A DNA stretch of 64,000 bases, from contig CAVYDG010000018.1 of assembly GCA_963767245.1 (NCBI GenBank), forward strand, positions 186,001 through 250,000, written 5' to 3'. The position numbers were made by a program, and so were the translations under genes. Positions 36,911 through 46,082 of this stretch are shown here, piece after piece (the first letter of the stretch is position 1; each line of letters starts with the position of its first letter). The notes beneath the pieces were generated by a model. The model made no database searches. It was not told the origin of the DNA and saw nothing but the letters and a program-made list of their open reading frames with translations. This DNA is from Roseiarcus sp963767245 (GTDB lineage Bacteria; Pseudomonadota; Alphaproteobacteria; Rhizobiales; Beijerinckiaceae).

Positions 36911-37681
36911 TTGAGCGCGTCGAACCATGACGGATCGCCCCGCGTCGCGCTGGTCACCGGCGCCTCGCGCGGGATCGGGCGGGCCGCTGCCCTCGCCTTG
37001 GCCGCATCGGGCGCGCATGTCGTGGCGCTGGCTCGCACGCAGGGCGCCCTGGAGGAACTCGACGACCAGATTCGCGCGCTTCCGGGCGTAGAGCCGGGCG
37101 CCACAACCCTCGTTCCGATGGATCTGCGCGACTTCGCGGCCATCGACCGGCTGGGAGAGGCGCTCCATCGCCGATGGGGCCGGCTTGACGCCTTTGTCGG
37201 CAACGCCGGCGTCCTGGGTCTCCTGACCCCCCTGCACCACCTCGACCCGAAGACCTGGGACGACGTGATGGCGGTCAACGTCACCGCCAACTGGCGCCTG
37301 ATCCGGTCGCTCGACCCGCTGCTGCGGCGATCGGCCTCCGGCCGGGTTGCTTTCATAACCTCCGGCGCGGGCAGCGTGGCGGAAATGCGCGCCTATTGGG
37401 GCCCCTACGCGATCTCGAAGGCGGCGCTCGACGCCCTCGCCCGCACCTATGCCGCTGAAACCCTCAACACGTCGAACATCCGCGTGATGCTCGTCAACCC
37501 GGGACGACTGCGAACGGCGATGCGCGCCGCGGCTATGCCCGGCGAGGATCCCGCGACGCTGAAGACCCCGGATGCGGTTGCGCCGAAGATCGCGGAAATC
37601 TGCTCGCCGGGATGGACCGAGACCGGAAAATTGTACGACTTCCCCTCGGACCGCATTCTAAGCTTTTCCGCCCCCGCCTGA
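36911..37681 (+). CDS. Short-chain dehydrogenase/reductase
   Basis: 256 residues from a TTG at 36911 after GGAGTG. Classical SDR signature: VALVTGASRGIGRAAALALA (cofactor loop), FVGNAGVLG, FITSGAGSV (Ser) and YWGPYAISKAALDALARTYA (Tyr-x-x-x-Lys). Arg after the glycine loop (ALARTQG) favours NADPH. Substrate unknown. It is convergent with the C-S lyase gene. Confidence 0.92.
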   Translation: MSASNHDGSPRVALVTGASRGIGRAAALALAASGAHVVALARTQGALEELDDQIRALPGVEPGATTLVPMDLRDFAAIDRLGEALHRRWGRLDAFVGNAGVLGLLTPLHHLDPKTWDDVMAVNVTANWRLIRSLDPLLRRSASGRVAFITSGAGSVAEMRAYWGPYAISKAALDALARTYAAETLNTSNIRVMLVNPGRLRTAMRAAAMPGEDPATLKTPDAVAPKIAEICSPGWTETGKLYDFPSDRILSFSAPA

Positions 37682-37714
37682 GTTCGCGCGGAACCTTCGT
37701 CCTTCCTGCGTCCA

Positions 37715-38922
37715 TCAGCCGCGGGCGTTGGAGAGCGCATGAACAAGATCGTCGACGATATCCTGGGGATGCTCCAGTCCGACCGACAGCCGCAACAACC
37801 CGGTCTCGACGCCGGCGGCGGCCAGTTGATCGGGGGATTGATGGGAGAAGATCATCGACGCGGGGTGCGTGATCAGAAGTTCTCCGTGCCGCCGAGGCTT
37901 GCGGCCGAAACGCAAAGGCGAACCTTCCGCAGCACGGCCTGAGCCCTTGCGAAGCGCTCTTCCCCCGTTGCGCCCGCGACCTCGAACGAGAGCATGCCGC
38001 CATAGCCGCCGGGCATCTGGCGCCGTGCAAGGCCGTGCTGCGGATGCGAGGCGAGGCCCGGGTAGTGGACCCTGGCGACGCCGCTTGTCTCTGAAAGCGC
38101 CTTGGCCACGAGCGCCGCCGATTGGTTGTGCTGGCGTATCCGAAGCGCATAGGTCTTGAGCCCGCGCGCGAGCAGCCAGGCCTCCATCGGATGCAGGACG
38201 GGACCGTGCACGCGCGCATACTCCCAAACGGGTTCGACAAGCTTGCGCGAGCCCATGACAAGGCCGGCGGTCACGTCGCTATGGCCGTTCAGGTACTTGG
38301 TCGCCGACTGCACGACGAGGTCGACCCCGAGAGCAAGCGGTCGCTGATTGAAGCTGGACGCGAATGTGTTGTCCGCGACGGCGATCGCGCCTTGTCGGTG
38401 CGCCAGCGCGGAAACAGCTTCGAGGTCTGTCAGGGCCATGGTCGGGTTGGTCGGCGTCTCGACATAGACGAGGCGCGTTCTCGGGCCGATAGCATTGCGG
38501 AACGCTTCGATATCGGTCTGGTCGACCTGCGTGACCGCTACACCCTGGCGAGGCAGCCATTTCGTCATCAGGCTGAGCGCAGCCGTGTAGTGTGCGGTTT
38601 GCGCGACGACGTGGTCGCCGGCGCTCACATGGCTGAGGATCGCCGCCGAAATCGCCGCCATGCCAGAACCGACGGCGACCGCGCTCTCGGCCCCCTCCAA
38701 ATCGGCGACGATACTCTCGACAAGCGCCACGTTGGGCGAGCCGTACCGCGTGTAGAAACGCTGCGGATGCCAACTGGCGGCTATTTCAGCCCCAAGCTCG
38801 GGCGACGGCAGCACGTAGGTCGAGCTCTGGTAGATCGGCGGGGCGACAGGCTCGCCGCCGACCGCTCCTCCAACTCTCGGATGCTGAAGTCTGGTGTCGA
38901 TCTCACTCGTGTCTTGAGCCAT
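37715..38922 (-). CDS. PLP-dependent C-S lyase (MetC/cystathionine lyase family), frameshifted near the end
   Basis: Cys/Met-metabolism enzyme (~400 aa). I prefer the ATG at 38922 (MAQDTSEIDTRLQHPR), with GAGGACG upstream, over 38952. Visible: PPIYQSSTYVLPSP, YTRYGSPNVALVES, the PLP Lys in VVQSATKYLNGHSDV, and GGYGGMLSFEVAG. The main frame stops at 37873 after SLGGTEN. The usual C-terminus (LITHPASMIFSHQSPDQLAA, then GLLRLSVGLEHPQDIVDDL) follows in the next frame to 37715, so about one base is missing near 37876. Divergent from the Lrp gene, its likely regulator. metC versus methionine gamma-lyase is undecided. Confidence 0.85.
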
Positions 38923-39018
38923 TGCATCGTCCTCGTCGCGGTCGCCTTTCATGACTGCGAAGGATATGCGAACATCAGCGCAGATTCTCTCTGAAATCGC
39001 GCGTGAAAGTCATCATCT

Positions 39019-39465
39019 ATGCAGAAACTCCGCGATATTGACCAATTTGACGACAAAATCCTTCGCGTTTTGCGGCAGGATGGGCGCATGACCAGCATCG
39101 AGCTGGCCGAGGCGGTCGGACTCTCGCCATCGAGCTGCCAACGCCGCCAGCGCGAACTCGAGCAGCGAGGCGTCATACGCGGCTATCACGCGGACGTTGA
39201 CCCGGCGGTTCTTGGTCAGTCGTTAGCGGTGTTTGCCGCCGTGCAGCTGCAACGCCACGTTCGCAGCGACGTTCAAAGCTTTCAGAAGGCTGTCAAGCAG
39301 CTCCCCGAAGTTCTCGAAGTGCACCATATCGCCGGCGCCTTCGACTATCTGCTCCGGATCGCCGTCGCGGACCTAGAGAGCTATGAGACCTTCCACGCCG
39401 ATTGCCTGACGGCCCTGCCCGGGGTTTCGCACATCACTTCGTATGTCGTGATGTCGAGGGTGTAG
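39019..39465 (+). CDS. Lrp/AsnC-family transcriptional regulator
   Basis: 148 residues. N-terminal helix-turn-helix (IDQFDDKILRVLRQDGRMTS, then IELAEAVGLSPSSCQRRQRE) and a C-terminal amino-acid-sensing RAM domain (EVHHIAGAFDYLLRIAVADL, GVSHITSYVVMSRV). Divergent from the C-S lyase across 96 bases to the preferred lyase start, the standard layout for a local amino-acid-responsive regulator. Confidence 0.93.
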   Translation: MQKLRDIDQFDDKILRVLRQDGRMTSIELAEAVGLSPSSCQRRQRELEQRGVIRGYHADVDPAVLGQSLAVFAAVQLQRHVRSDVQSFQKAVKQLPEVLEVHHIAGAFDYLLRIAVADLESYETFHADCLTALPGVSHITSYVVMSRV

Positions 39466-39744
39466 CGGAGCCTGGCAAAGTCGACCGGCCCACGTGTCTG
39501 GGCAAATCGCCAGTTTCACGGCCGAAAATGGCCTTGCGAAAGCGACCCCGCCTCTATATGAAGGCCGCTTCGTTGCGTCCCGCTGGGGGCTGAACGGAGG
39601 GCCGCAAACTCGCCTAAGAGCGCGCGGCAGGGCCAGAGCGTCCGTCCTCCCGTGTTCCCGCCTTCGAACGATCCGGTTCGAGCCTTTCCCGGGCTCGGAG
39701 GGCTCTGCGCGGAACGCGAATTGGAAGAATTGGAAAGGCACGAA

Positions 39745-40215
39745 ATGGCTCTCTACGAGCACATCTTCCTGGCGCGCCAGGACGTCACGCCGCAGCAAGT
39801 CGAGACGCTGACGGAGCAGATCAAGTCGAAAATCGCTTCGCTCGGCGGCGCGGTCACCAAGGTCGAGCCCTGGGGACTGAAGTCGCTGGCGTTCCGGATC
39901 AAGAAGAACCGCAAGGCGCACTTCACATTGCTGAACATCGCCGGCCCCTCCGAGGCGGTAGTCGAGGTCGAGCGCCTCCTCAGCATCAACGAGGACGTCA
40001 TCCGCTACCTGACCATCCGCGTCGACGAGCATGAAGCTGGCCCGTCGGCGATGCTGCGCAAGCGCGAGGACGGCGACCGCGACGATCGCGGTTCGCGCGG
40101 ACCGCGCGGCGACCGGCCGGATCGCGGCGACCGGGGCGACCGCGGCGACAGGCCAGATCGGGGCGATCGTCCACCGCGCCGCCCCCGCGATGACGCAAAT
40201 CTCGGAGTCAGCTGA
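39745..40215 (+). CDS. rpsF: 30S ribosomal protein S6
   Basis: 156 residues. The ATG at 39745 follows GGAAAGG. The S6 core is MALYEHIFLARQDVTPQQVE, PWGLKSLAFRIKKNRKAHFT and NEDVIRYLTIRVDEHE. After ~110 the tail is made of RGDR/PDRGDR-type Arg-Gly-Asp repeats, charged and probably disordered, as in many alphaproteobacteria. Its TGA overlaps the rpsR ATG by one base. First gene of rpsF-rpsR-DUF2232-rplI. Confidence 0.97.
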   Translation: MALYEHIFLARQDVTPQQVETLTEQIKSKIASLGGAVTKVEPWGLKSLAFRIKKNRKAHFTLLNIAGPSEAVVEVERLLSINEDVIRYLTIRVDEHEAGPSAMLRKREDGDRDDRGSRGPRGDRPDRGDRGDRGDRPDRGDRPPRRPRDDANLGVS

Positions 40216-40451
40216 TGGCCACCGCTCCCCGCCGCCCGTTTTTCCGCCGCCGCAAGTCGTGTCCGTTCACGGGCGCCAACGCGCCGAAGATCGACTACAA
40301 GGACACCCGTCTCTTGTCGCGCTACATCTCCGAACGCGGCAAGATCGTGCCGTCGCGGATCACCGCGGTGAGCGCTGGCAAGCAGCGCGAACTCGCGCAG
40401 GCGATCAAGCGCGCCCGGTTCCTGGGCCTGTTGCCTTACGTGATTCGATGA
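40215..40451 (+). CDS. rpsR: 30S ribosomal protein S18
   Basis: 78 residues: FFRRRKSCPFTGANAPKIDY, LLSRYISERGKIVPSRITAV and AIKRARFLGLLPYV are all diagnostic. It binds 16S rRNA together with S6, and its start overlaps the rpsF stop (TGATG), so the two are translationally coupled. Confidence 0.98.
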   Translation: MATAPRRPFFRRRKSCPFTGANAPKIDYKDTRLLSRYISERGKIVPSRITAVSAGKQRELAQAIKRARFLGLLPYVIR

Positions 40452-40581
40452 TGGGTCCCGGGCGGCGTCGCCGCCGCTGAAGTTTCGAACCGTCGCGTTC
40501 GGCCTTGACCGGTCGCGGCGGCAGTTGGAGGCGCCCGTCTGGGCCGCCTTCTAACCGCAGGACCAACGCGGGACAGCGCTC

Positions 40582-41565
40582 GTGATGTTGCATCGATATG
40601 TCGTCGCGATCGGAGCGGGGTGCGCCGCCGCGCTCCTGTTCGCGGTCAGCGCGCAGTCGAGCGTTCTGTCGATGGCGCTCGCCTATCTCGCGCCGTTGCC
40701 GATCATGATCGCGACGCTCGGTTGGGGGCTCGACGCGGGAGCCATCGCGGGAGCGATTTCGGTCGTCGCCCTCGCCCTGCTCGCCGAACCATTGTCGGCG
40801 CTGCTGTTTGCGGCTTCGGTCGCCGGTCCGGCCTGGACCCTGGCCGCATTCGCGATCACGCCGGTCGCGCGGTACTTCGGCGGATACAAACCGGACGCGC
40901 CGGTTCACCCCTCGGTTGGCGCCGTCGTCACGCTGGCGACTTTGTTCGGGATGGTCGGCAGCGCCGCGGTGCTGACGACCATTATCGTTGTCTACGGCGG
41001 ATATAACGAGGGCGCGCGCCAGATCGCTACCGCCGTCGCCGCCCTCGCCGCCGACGCCTTCGAAGGCGCGCCGGATAAAATCACGGCTCAGCAATTTGCT
41101 GACGCCCTGGTGCGGTTTGGCCCTCCGGCGATCGCCGCCTCGACGCTCATGATGCTGTGCGTCAATCTCTACGCCGCGGCTCGTTCAACCCAACTGTCGC
41201 GCAATCTGCCGCGGCCGTGGCCGGATTTGCCGACGTCGCTTGCCCTTCCCTGGCCGCTGGGGCTTGGGTTCCTCGCCTGTCTCGCGGCCGCCTATGCGCT
41301 GCCCAGTCCGGCCGCGCAATATTTCTCGATCGGCGCCGGCGGGCTCGGCGCCGCTCTCACTGTGCAGGGTCTGGCGGTTGCGCATGCGCTGTCCCGCGGT
41401 CTCAAATTGAGGCCGCTGATGCTCGTCGCGCTTTATGCGTGCTGCGTTCTCAGGGCCAAATACACGCTTCCGGTTCTCGCTGCGCTTGGCCTTCTCGACA
41501 TTTTCTTGCGGCTGCGCTCGCGCGCCGCCCTCATTCCCACCCCCACTCCATCAGGACACAAATAA
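40582..41565 (+). CDS. DUF2232 membrane protein
   Basis: 327 residues, about eight to nine hydrophobic segments. GTG at 40582 or ATG at 40585. A DUF2232 protein in this position, between rpsR and rplI, is typical of alphaproteobacteria. The fold is related to S-component-like membrane proteins (e.g. YybS), but no ligand is known. The stop is 11 bases before the rplI start. Confidence 0.9.
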   Translation: MMLHRYVVAIGAGCAAALLFAVSAQSSVLSMALAYLAPLPIMIATLGWGLDAGAIAGAISVVALALLAEPLSALLFAASVAGPAWTLAAFAITPVARYFGGYKPDAPVHPSVGAVVTLATLFGMVGSAAVLTTIIVVYGGYNEGARQIATAVAALAADAFEGAPDKITAQQFADALVRFGPPAIAASTLMMLCVNLYAAARSTQLSRNLPRPWPDLPTSLALPWPLGLGFLACLAAAYALPSPAAQYFSIGAGGLGAALTVQGLAVAHALSRGLKLRPLMLVALYACCVLRAKYTLPVLAALGLLDIFLRLRSRAALIPTPTPSGHK

Positions 41566-41575
41566 GGAGACGACA

Positions 41576-42151
41576 ATGGACGTTATTTTGCTGGAGCGCG
41601 TCGGCAAGCTCGGACACATCGGCGACACCGTGAAGGTCAAGGACGGCTACGCCCGCAATTTCCTGCTGCCGCGCGGCAAAGCCTTGCGGGCGACCGAGGC
41701 CAACAAGAAGAAATTCGAGACCCGCCGCGCCGATCTCGAGGCCCGCAACCACGAGCTCAAGCGCGATGCCGGCGAGGCTTCCGCGAAACTCGAAGGAGCG
41801 ACGGTGGTCATCATTCGCCAGGCCGGCGAGACCGGGCAGCTCTACGGCTCGGTGTCTGCGCGAGACATCGCCGAAGCGCTGACCGCCGCCGGCCATCCGG
41901 TCCAGCGCGGCCATGTCGCGATCCAGCATCCGATCAAGACGCTCGGCCTGCACCCGGTGCCGGTCCATCTCCATCCCGAAGTCGAGTCCAAGGTCACCGT
42001 CAATGTCGCTCGCTCCCCCGAGCAGGCCGAGCGGCAGGCGAAGGGCGAGGATCTCACGGTGCGCGAGCAGACCTCGATGGACGATCTTGGCCTCGAAGTC
42101 GGCAAGGCGCTGGCGGAGGCCGGTCCGGGCGAGAGCCTCGGGCGGGAGTAA
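41576..42151 (+). CDS. rplI: 50S ribosomal protein L9
   Basis: 191 residues. AAGGAGACGACA precedes the ATG at 41576. MDVILLERVGKLGHIGDTVK and VKDGYARNFLLPRGKAL form the N-domain, followed by a long helix (EANKKKFETRRADLEARN) and the C-domain (LYGSVSARDIAEAL). The C-terminal acidic extension of ~40 residues is common in Rhizobiales. Confidence 0.97.
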   Translation: MDVILLERVGKLGHIGDTVKVKDGYARNFLLPRGKALRATEANKKKFETRRADLEARNHELKRDAGEASAKLEGATVVIIRQAGETGQLYGSVSARDIAEALTAAGHPVQRGHVAIQHPIKTLGLHPVPVHLHPEVESKVTVNVARSPEQAERQAKGEDLTVREQTSMDDLGLEVGKALAEAGPGESLGRE

Positions 42152-42184
42152 CGCCGCAAGCGACGCCGGCGGCGCGCAGGCGGA

Positions 42185-42832
42185 TCAAAACACGGCGTTC
42201 CAGTCGCGCTTCATGCTGACGACAGTGATGCCGTAGTCTTCCGCCCTGTCGAGCGCCTCGGCCAGCGGGCTCAATCTGAACTTGCGGTCGTAAGCCGCCT
42301 CGCGGTCGGCGTCGTCATGATGGAGCAAGAGCGCGAGCCGAGGCGCTGAGCCGGACTTCGCGTAGCCCATCATCGCGAGATCGCCGTCCGAGTTCCCGAA
42401 CGCGAGCAGCGGCCTGCGGCCGATATGCAGGCCGATGCTCTGCGGCTTCGCCTCCCGGTCGTTGAAGATGTTGAGCTCGGGCACTTTGGTGAGCGAAGCC
42501 CGCCCGCCCTCCGAATCGAAGCGCAATTTCACGCTCGAGCCGAGCCCAAACGGGGTGTTGTAATCACGTTCGAGCACCGCCTTGAAAACCGGGCGCTCGG
42601 CCATCGCCGGGTCCTTCGCCGACAATTCCTTGACCCGGTCGAAGGCGAAATGAAACTGAATCTGAAGCGGCTGCTCGCAGCAGAGCGTGCCATCGTTGTC
42701 GAATGTGGCGATCCGCTCGACTGGCGGCGCGAATTCGGGTCCGCCCTGCTTTGTCACGCACGCGACAAAGTCGAGGATCGCGGATTTCGTCGGGCCGTCG
42801 CTCCAGGAGGCAAGCGGCTGACTGACTGGCAT
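42185..42832 (-). CDS. HAD-family hydrolase with internal deletion
   Basis: 215 residues from the ATG at 42832 (GGGAG upstream). Motif I is RIATFDNDGTLCCEQPL and the late motif is AFGNSDGDLAMM. Relatives I recall are ~300 residues, with a cap region and motif II (a Ser/Thr in IVSGGG) between KAVLE and VGSS. Here KAVLERD joins directly to YNTPFGLGSSVKLRFDSEGG, in frame, so about 85 residues including motif II are absent. Catalysis is probably impaired. Convergent with rplI. Confidence 0.75.
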   Translation of the reverse strand: MPVSQPLASWSDGPTKSAILDFVACVTKQGGPEFAPPVERIATFDNDGTLCCEQPLQIQFHFAFDRVKELSAKDPAMAERPVFKAVLERDYNTPFGLGSSVKLRFDSEGGRASLTKVPELNIFNDREAKPQSIGLHIGRRPLLAFGNSDGDLAMMGYAKSGSAPRLALLLHHDDADREAAYDRKFRLSPLAEALDRAEDYGITVVSMKRDWNAVF

Positions 42833-42986
42833 CGACGACTCCCGGCGCGAGGCGGTCCCGCTGACTGCGGACCATCGGGTCGCGTTTTTATTCCAGGAGC
42901 GTCGATTTCCTCCAATCAAACTCAGAGTTTGACAGCGCGTTCCGACGGACGCTAACGGTCTCGGCGGCGGTTAGGAGGACGCGAGA

Positions 42987-43703
42987 ATGAGCGCGCATCT
43001 GGAGTTGATCGCGGCCATCGGGCTCGGCTTGGGATTGGCGATGGCGCTCGCACCGGGAGCGGTCGCCCAATCAAACCCGGTGACGGCGATTGACATCGCG
43101 CTCGAGCCCGACTCGACAATGATTCAGCACGCGATGGACGCCAACGCTCGCCTGCTCAAGTCTTTTCCGAAGGGCTTTACTCTGGATGCGACGCACCACC
43201 CGCACGTCTCGATGCTGCAGCAGTTCGTGCGCGCGGACGACCTCGACAAGGTTTATGCTGCGGCGAACCCGGTTTTGAGCAAGGAGAAGCCCACCACGTG
43301 GGCGCTCAAGGCCTTCAAATACTACTACATTCCGGCTCCGCCGATCGGCCTCGCGGGTATCGTCGTCGAACCGACCGAGGACCTGCATCGGCTGCAAGAT
43401 GCGCTCATCAAAGCCGTCGAGCCCTACACTGTGAAGACCGGAACGCCGGCCGCATTCTTCAGCGACGAGGGCGGGCGCGATATTCAGGAGTCCCTGATCA
43501 GCTACGTCGCCCATTTCGTCGGAGACGCAGCGGGCAAGCGATTCAACCCGCACGTGACCATCGGGGTCGGAACGGAAAAGTATCTGAACGAAATGTTGGC
43601 CGAGCCGTTCCCGTCGTTCACCTTCTCCCCGGCCGGCGCGTCAGTCTATCAGCCGGGGGCCTTTGGCACGGCGCGGAAGGAGCTCAAGGCGCTGACGCCC
43701 TGA
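42987..43703 (+). CDS. 2H phosphoesterase-like protein, exported paralog
   Basis: 238 residues. Signal peptide ~1-27 (AIGLGLGLAMALAPGAVAQS), then a domain clearly homologous to 33246-33890. The first catalytic motif is THHPHVSML (HxS, not HxT) and the second FNPHVTIGV. YYYIPAPPIGLAGIVVEPTE is shared almost exactly. The ATG at 42987 follows TTAGGAGGACGCGAGA. An extracytoplasmic cyclic phosphodiesterase is plausible; substrate unknown. Confidence 0.7.
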   Translation: MSAHLELIAAIGLGLGLAMALAPGAVAQSNPVTAIDIALEPDSTMIQHAMDANARLLKSFPKGFTLDATHHPHVSMLQQFVRADDLDKVYAAANPVLSKEKPTTWALKAFKYYYIPAPPIGLAGIVVEPTEDLHRLQDALIKAVEPYTVKTGTPAAFFSDEGGRDIQESLISYVAHFVGDAAGKRFNPHVTIGVGTEKYLNEMLAEPFPSFTFSPAGASVYQPGAFGTARKELKALTP

Positions 43704-43733
43704 CACAGCGCGCGCGCCCATCGGACATGGACG

Positions 43734-44741
43734 CTACGCGAGGCGAAACTCGCTCACGTGTTGGTACTCGTCCTCCGGCCGCAGCACGCAATCGGTGAAG
43801 TGGCGCCGGTTGGGCGAATCCGGGAAGGCCTGCGGTTCAAGCGCGAGGCCCGCATGCGCGCCGTAACGCGCGCCCCCGAGACCAGGGACCGGAACGCTGA
43901 GGGGCGCGGCGCTGTAGAACTGGACGCCGGGCTCGGTCGAGAACAGGCTCATCGTCAGGCCGTTGCGCGGCGAACGCACCGTCGCGATTTGCGCTAACCC
44001 TTCGTCGCCGGGCTGAAGCGCGGCGACAAAATTGGTGTCGTAGGGCGTGAGCGCCGAATTGCGAACCGTGCGGGGGGCGCGAAAGTCGTATGGCGTGCCG
44101 GCGACGGCGCGAATTTCGCCGGTTGGAATCAACTCGTCGTCGGCAGGCGTGTAGAAGTCGGCGAACAGCGTCAGCTCGTGATCGAGGATGTCCGGGGAGC
44201 CGTCGAGGTTGAAATAGCTGTGCTGGGTGAGATTGACGATTGTTGGGGCGTCTGAGACCGCCGAGAGTTCGACCCTGAGCGTCGCGGGCTCAAGCAGGCG
44301 GTAGACGCAAGTCGCGGTGAGGTTTCCGGGAAAGCCGGCGTCGCCGTCCGGCGATTCGAGCGTCAGCTCGACCGATGAGGAATCATACGCGCCGAGCTTC
44401 CAGATCCGGTGGCCAAAACCATTCGGGCCTCCGTGCAGCGTGTGCTTCTGGCCGGGCTTTCGATCGAGTTGATAGGCGACGCCGTCGAGGACAAACCGGC
44501 CATTGGCGATCCGGTTGGCGAACCGCCCAGGCACCGCGCCGAAAGACGGCGAGTAAGCGAGGTAGTCGTCCAAAGTGTTGAGACCGAGCACGACCCGCTG
44601 CAACCCGTTCGAGGCCGGCACGACGAGGTCGCGCACCACCGCGCCCCAGGTGAGAATTTTCGCACTCGCCCCTGCCTGGGATGCGATCGTGACCTCGAAC
44701 ACGGGCGTTTGATCAATCTGGCCGAAAGCTTGTGCGCTCAC
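43734..44741 (-). CDS. galM: Aldose 1-epimerase (galactose mutarotase)
   Basis: 335 residues from a GTG at 44741. Catalytic His in HTLHGGPNGFGHRIW and NLTQHSYFNLDG, and the catalytic Glu in GLALEPQAFPDSPN. GAVPGRFANRIANGRF is the N-terminal sugar-binding signature. Interconverts alpha and beta anomers of aldohexoses. No gal genes are nearby. Confidence 0.93.
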   Translation of the reverse strand: MSAQAFGQIDQTPVFEVTIASQAGASAKILTWGAVVRDLVVPASNGLQRVVLGLNTLDDYLAYSPSFGAVPGRFANRIANGRFVLDGVAYQLDRKPGQKHTLHGGPNGFGHRIWKLGAYDSSSVELTLESPDGDAGFPGNLTATCVYRLLEPATLRVELSAVSDAPTIVNLTQHSYFNLDGSPDILDHELTLFADFYTPADDELIPTGEIRAVAGTPYDFRAPRTVRNSALTPYDTNFVAALQPGDEGLAQIATVRSPRNGLTMSLFSTEPGVQFYSAAPLSVPVPGLGGARYGAHAGLALEPQAFPDSPNRRHFTDCVLRPEDEYQHVSEFRLA

Positions 44742-44786
44742 TTCGTCCCCCCATCGCTGCGGCGCCCGCAGGCCGCGCGCCCAAGT

Positions 44787-45458
44787 TCATCCCACGACCG
44801 GCGCCTGCACGTCCGTTCGGTCCAGTTCGGCGCGGACCGAAGCGAAGACCTGGCGAAACATTGCTTCGGTTAGCACGCCGGTATTGGTGTTGTAACGCGA
44901 GCAATGATAGCTGTCGAAGAGGCTGAGGCCGGCGGGTGTCATCACATGGCGTGCGCCATGCGCGAAGGAAAACTTCGCCAGGGTCAGTTTGAGCGCGCGC
45001 AGCGTGCTTTCGTGCGCGATCCGGCCGAGCGCGACCATGATTTTGAGGCGGGGCAAGGCCGAGATCGCCGGCGTCAGGTAACGGCGGCAGGTCACGATTT
45101 CCTCTGGCGTCGGCTTGTTCTGCGGCGGGACGCAGCGCACGGCGTTGAGGATCGCGCAGTCGACGAGGATCAGGCCGTCGTCCGGCCGGCGATCATAGAT
45201 GCCTGAGGCGAACCCGAACTCGATCAACGTGCGATAAAGAAGCTCGCCCGCGTAGTCGCCGGTGAAGGGACGCCCCGTCCGGTTGGCTCCGCGCAATCCC
45301 GGCGCAAGGCCGACGATCGCCACGCGAGCGTCGGCTTCGCCAAAGGTCGGAACCGGCGCGTTCCACCAATCCGGGTAAGCCGCCCGGTTCGCGGCCCGGA
45401 ACGCCGCAAGCCGCGGACAATCCGGGCAATCATGCGGCGGGCTGACGTCGAACGCCAC
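44787..45458 (-). CDS. Uracil-DNA glycosylase, family 5 (UdgB-like)
   Basis: 223 residues. The active-site loop GLAPGLRGANRTGRPFTGD lacks the catalytic polar residue of families 1 and 4 and matches family 5. The Fe-S cluster Cys are probably CPDC near the N-terminus with Cys in LNAVRC and VTCRRY. SYHCSRYNTNTG is the leucine-loop/DNA-contact motif. It removes uracil and other deaminated bases from DNA. It ends 45 bases before galM on the same strand. Confidence 0.88.
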   Translation of the reverse strand: MAFDVSPPHDCPDCPRLAAFRAANRAAYPDWWNAPVPTFGEADARVAIVGLAPGLRGANRTGRPFTGDYAGELLYRTLIEFGFASGIYDRRPDDGLILVDCAILNAVRCVPPQNKPTPEEIVTCRRYLTPAISALPRLKIMVALGRIAHESTLRALKLTLAKFSFAHGARHVMTPAGLSLFDSYHCSRYNTNTGVLTEAMFRQVFASVRAELDRTDVQAPVVG

Positions 45459-45473
45459 GCGGCGGTCGACGCC

Positions 45474-46082
45474 TTACTCGCGCACTTCCTCGGCGGGCTG
45501 CTGAACCGGTGCGTAGGACTGGCTTCGCCGATGGTCCATGGGACGCGGCGGCCTGTCGCCCGGATCGCGCCCGATCCGCTGGACCAGGTGAGCGAGATCG
45601 ATGAACTCATCCGCCTGACGGCGCAATTCGTCCGCCACCATTGGCGGCTGCGTCGAGATGGTCGACACGACCGCCACCCGAACGCCCTTTCGCTGGATCG
45701 ATTCGACCAGCGACCGGAAGTCGCCATCGCCGGAGAACAGAACCATCATGTCGATATGCGGCGCCATATCCATGGCGTTGACCGCAAGCTCGATGTCCAT
45801 GTTTCCCTTGACTTTGCGGCGTCCCGTCGAGTCGACGAACTCCTTCGTCGGTTTGGTCACGACCGAGTAGCCGTTGTAATCGAGCCAGTCGACCAGCGGC
45901 CGAACGGATGAATATTCCTGATCATCGACCAAAGCCGTGTAATAGAAGGCTCGAATTAAACGCCCCTTAGCCTGAAATTCTTTCAGAAGGCGCTTATAGT
46001 CGATATCGAACCCGAGAGCTTTGGCGCTTGCGTAGAGATTTGCCCCGTCAATAAACAGGGCGATCCGTTCCAATGATGACAT
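45474..46082 (-). CDS. NYN-domain protein (LabA/DUF88 family)
   Basis: 202 residues with a PIN-like ribonuclease fold. The acidic residues are Asp13 in ALFIDGANLY, VKGNMDIELAVNAM and VLFSGDGDFRSLVE. A Pro/Arg-rich tail (~170-202) is probably disordered. NYN proteins are predicted RNases acting in RNA processing. The ATG at 46082 is followed upstream by an AT-rich region. Probably co-transcribed with the UDG gene 15 bases downstream. Confidence 0.9.
   Translation of the reverse strand: MSSLERIALFIDGANLYASAKALGFDIDYKRLLKEFQAKGRLIRAFYYTALVDDQEYSSVRPLVDWLDYNGYSVVTKPTKEFVDSTGRRKVKGNMDIELAVNAMDMAPHIDMMVLFSGDGDFRSLVESIQRKGVRVAVVSTISTQPPMVADELRRQADEFIDLAHLVQRIGRDPGDRPPRPMDHRRSQSYAPVQQPAEEVRE

Noticed and set aside
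40040..40200. Possible CRISPR-like or tandem DNA repeat
   Set aside because: It is the coding repeat for the Arg-Gly-Asp tail of ribosomal protein S6, without spacers.
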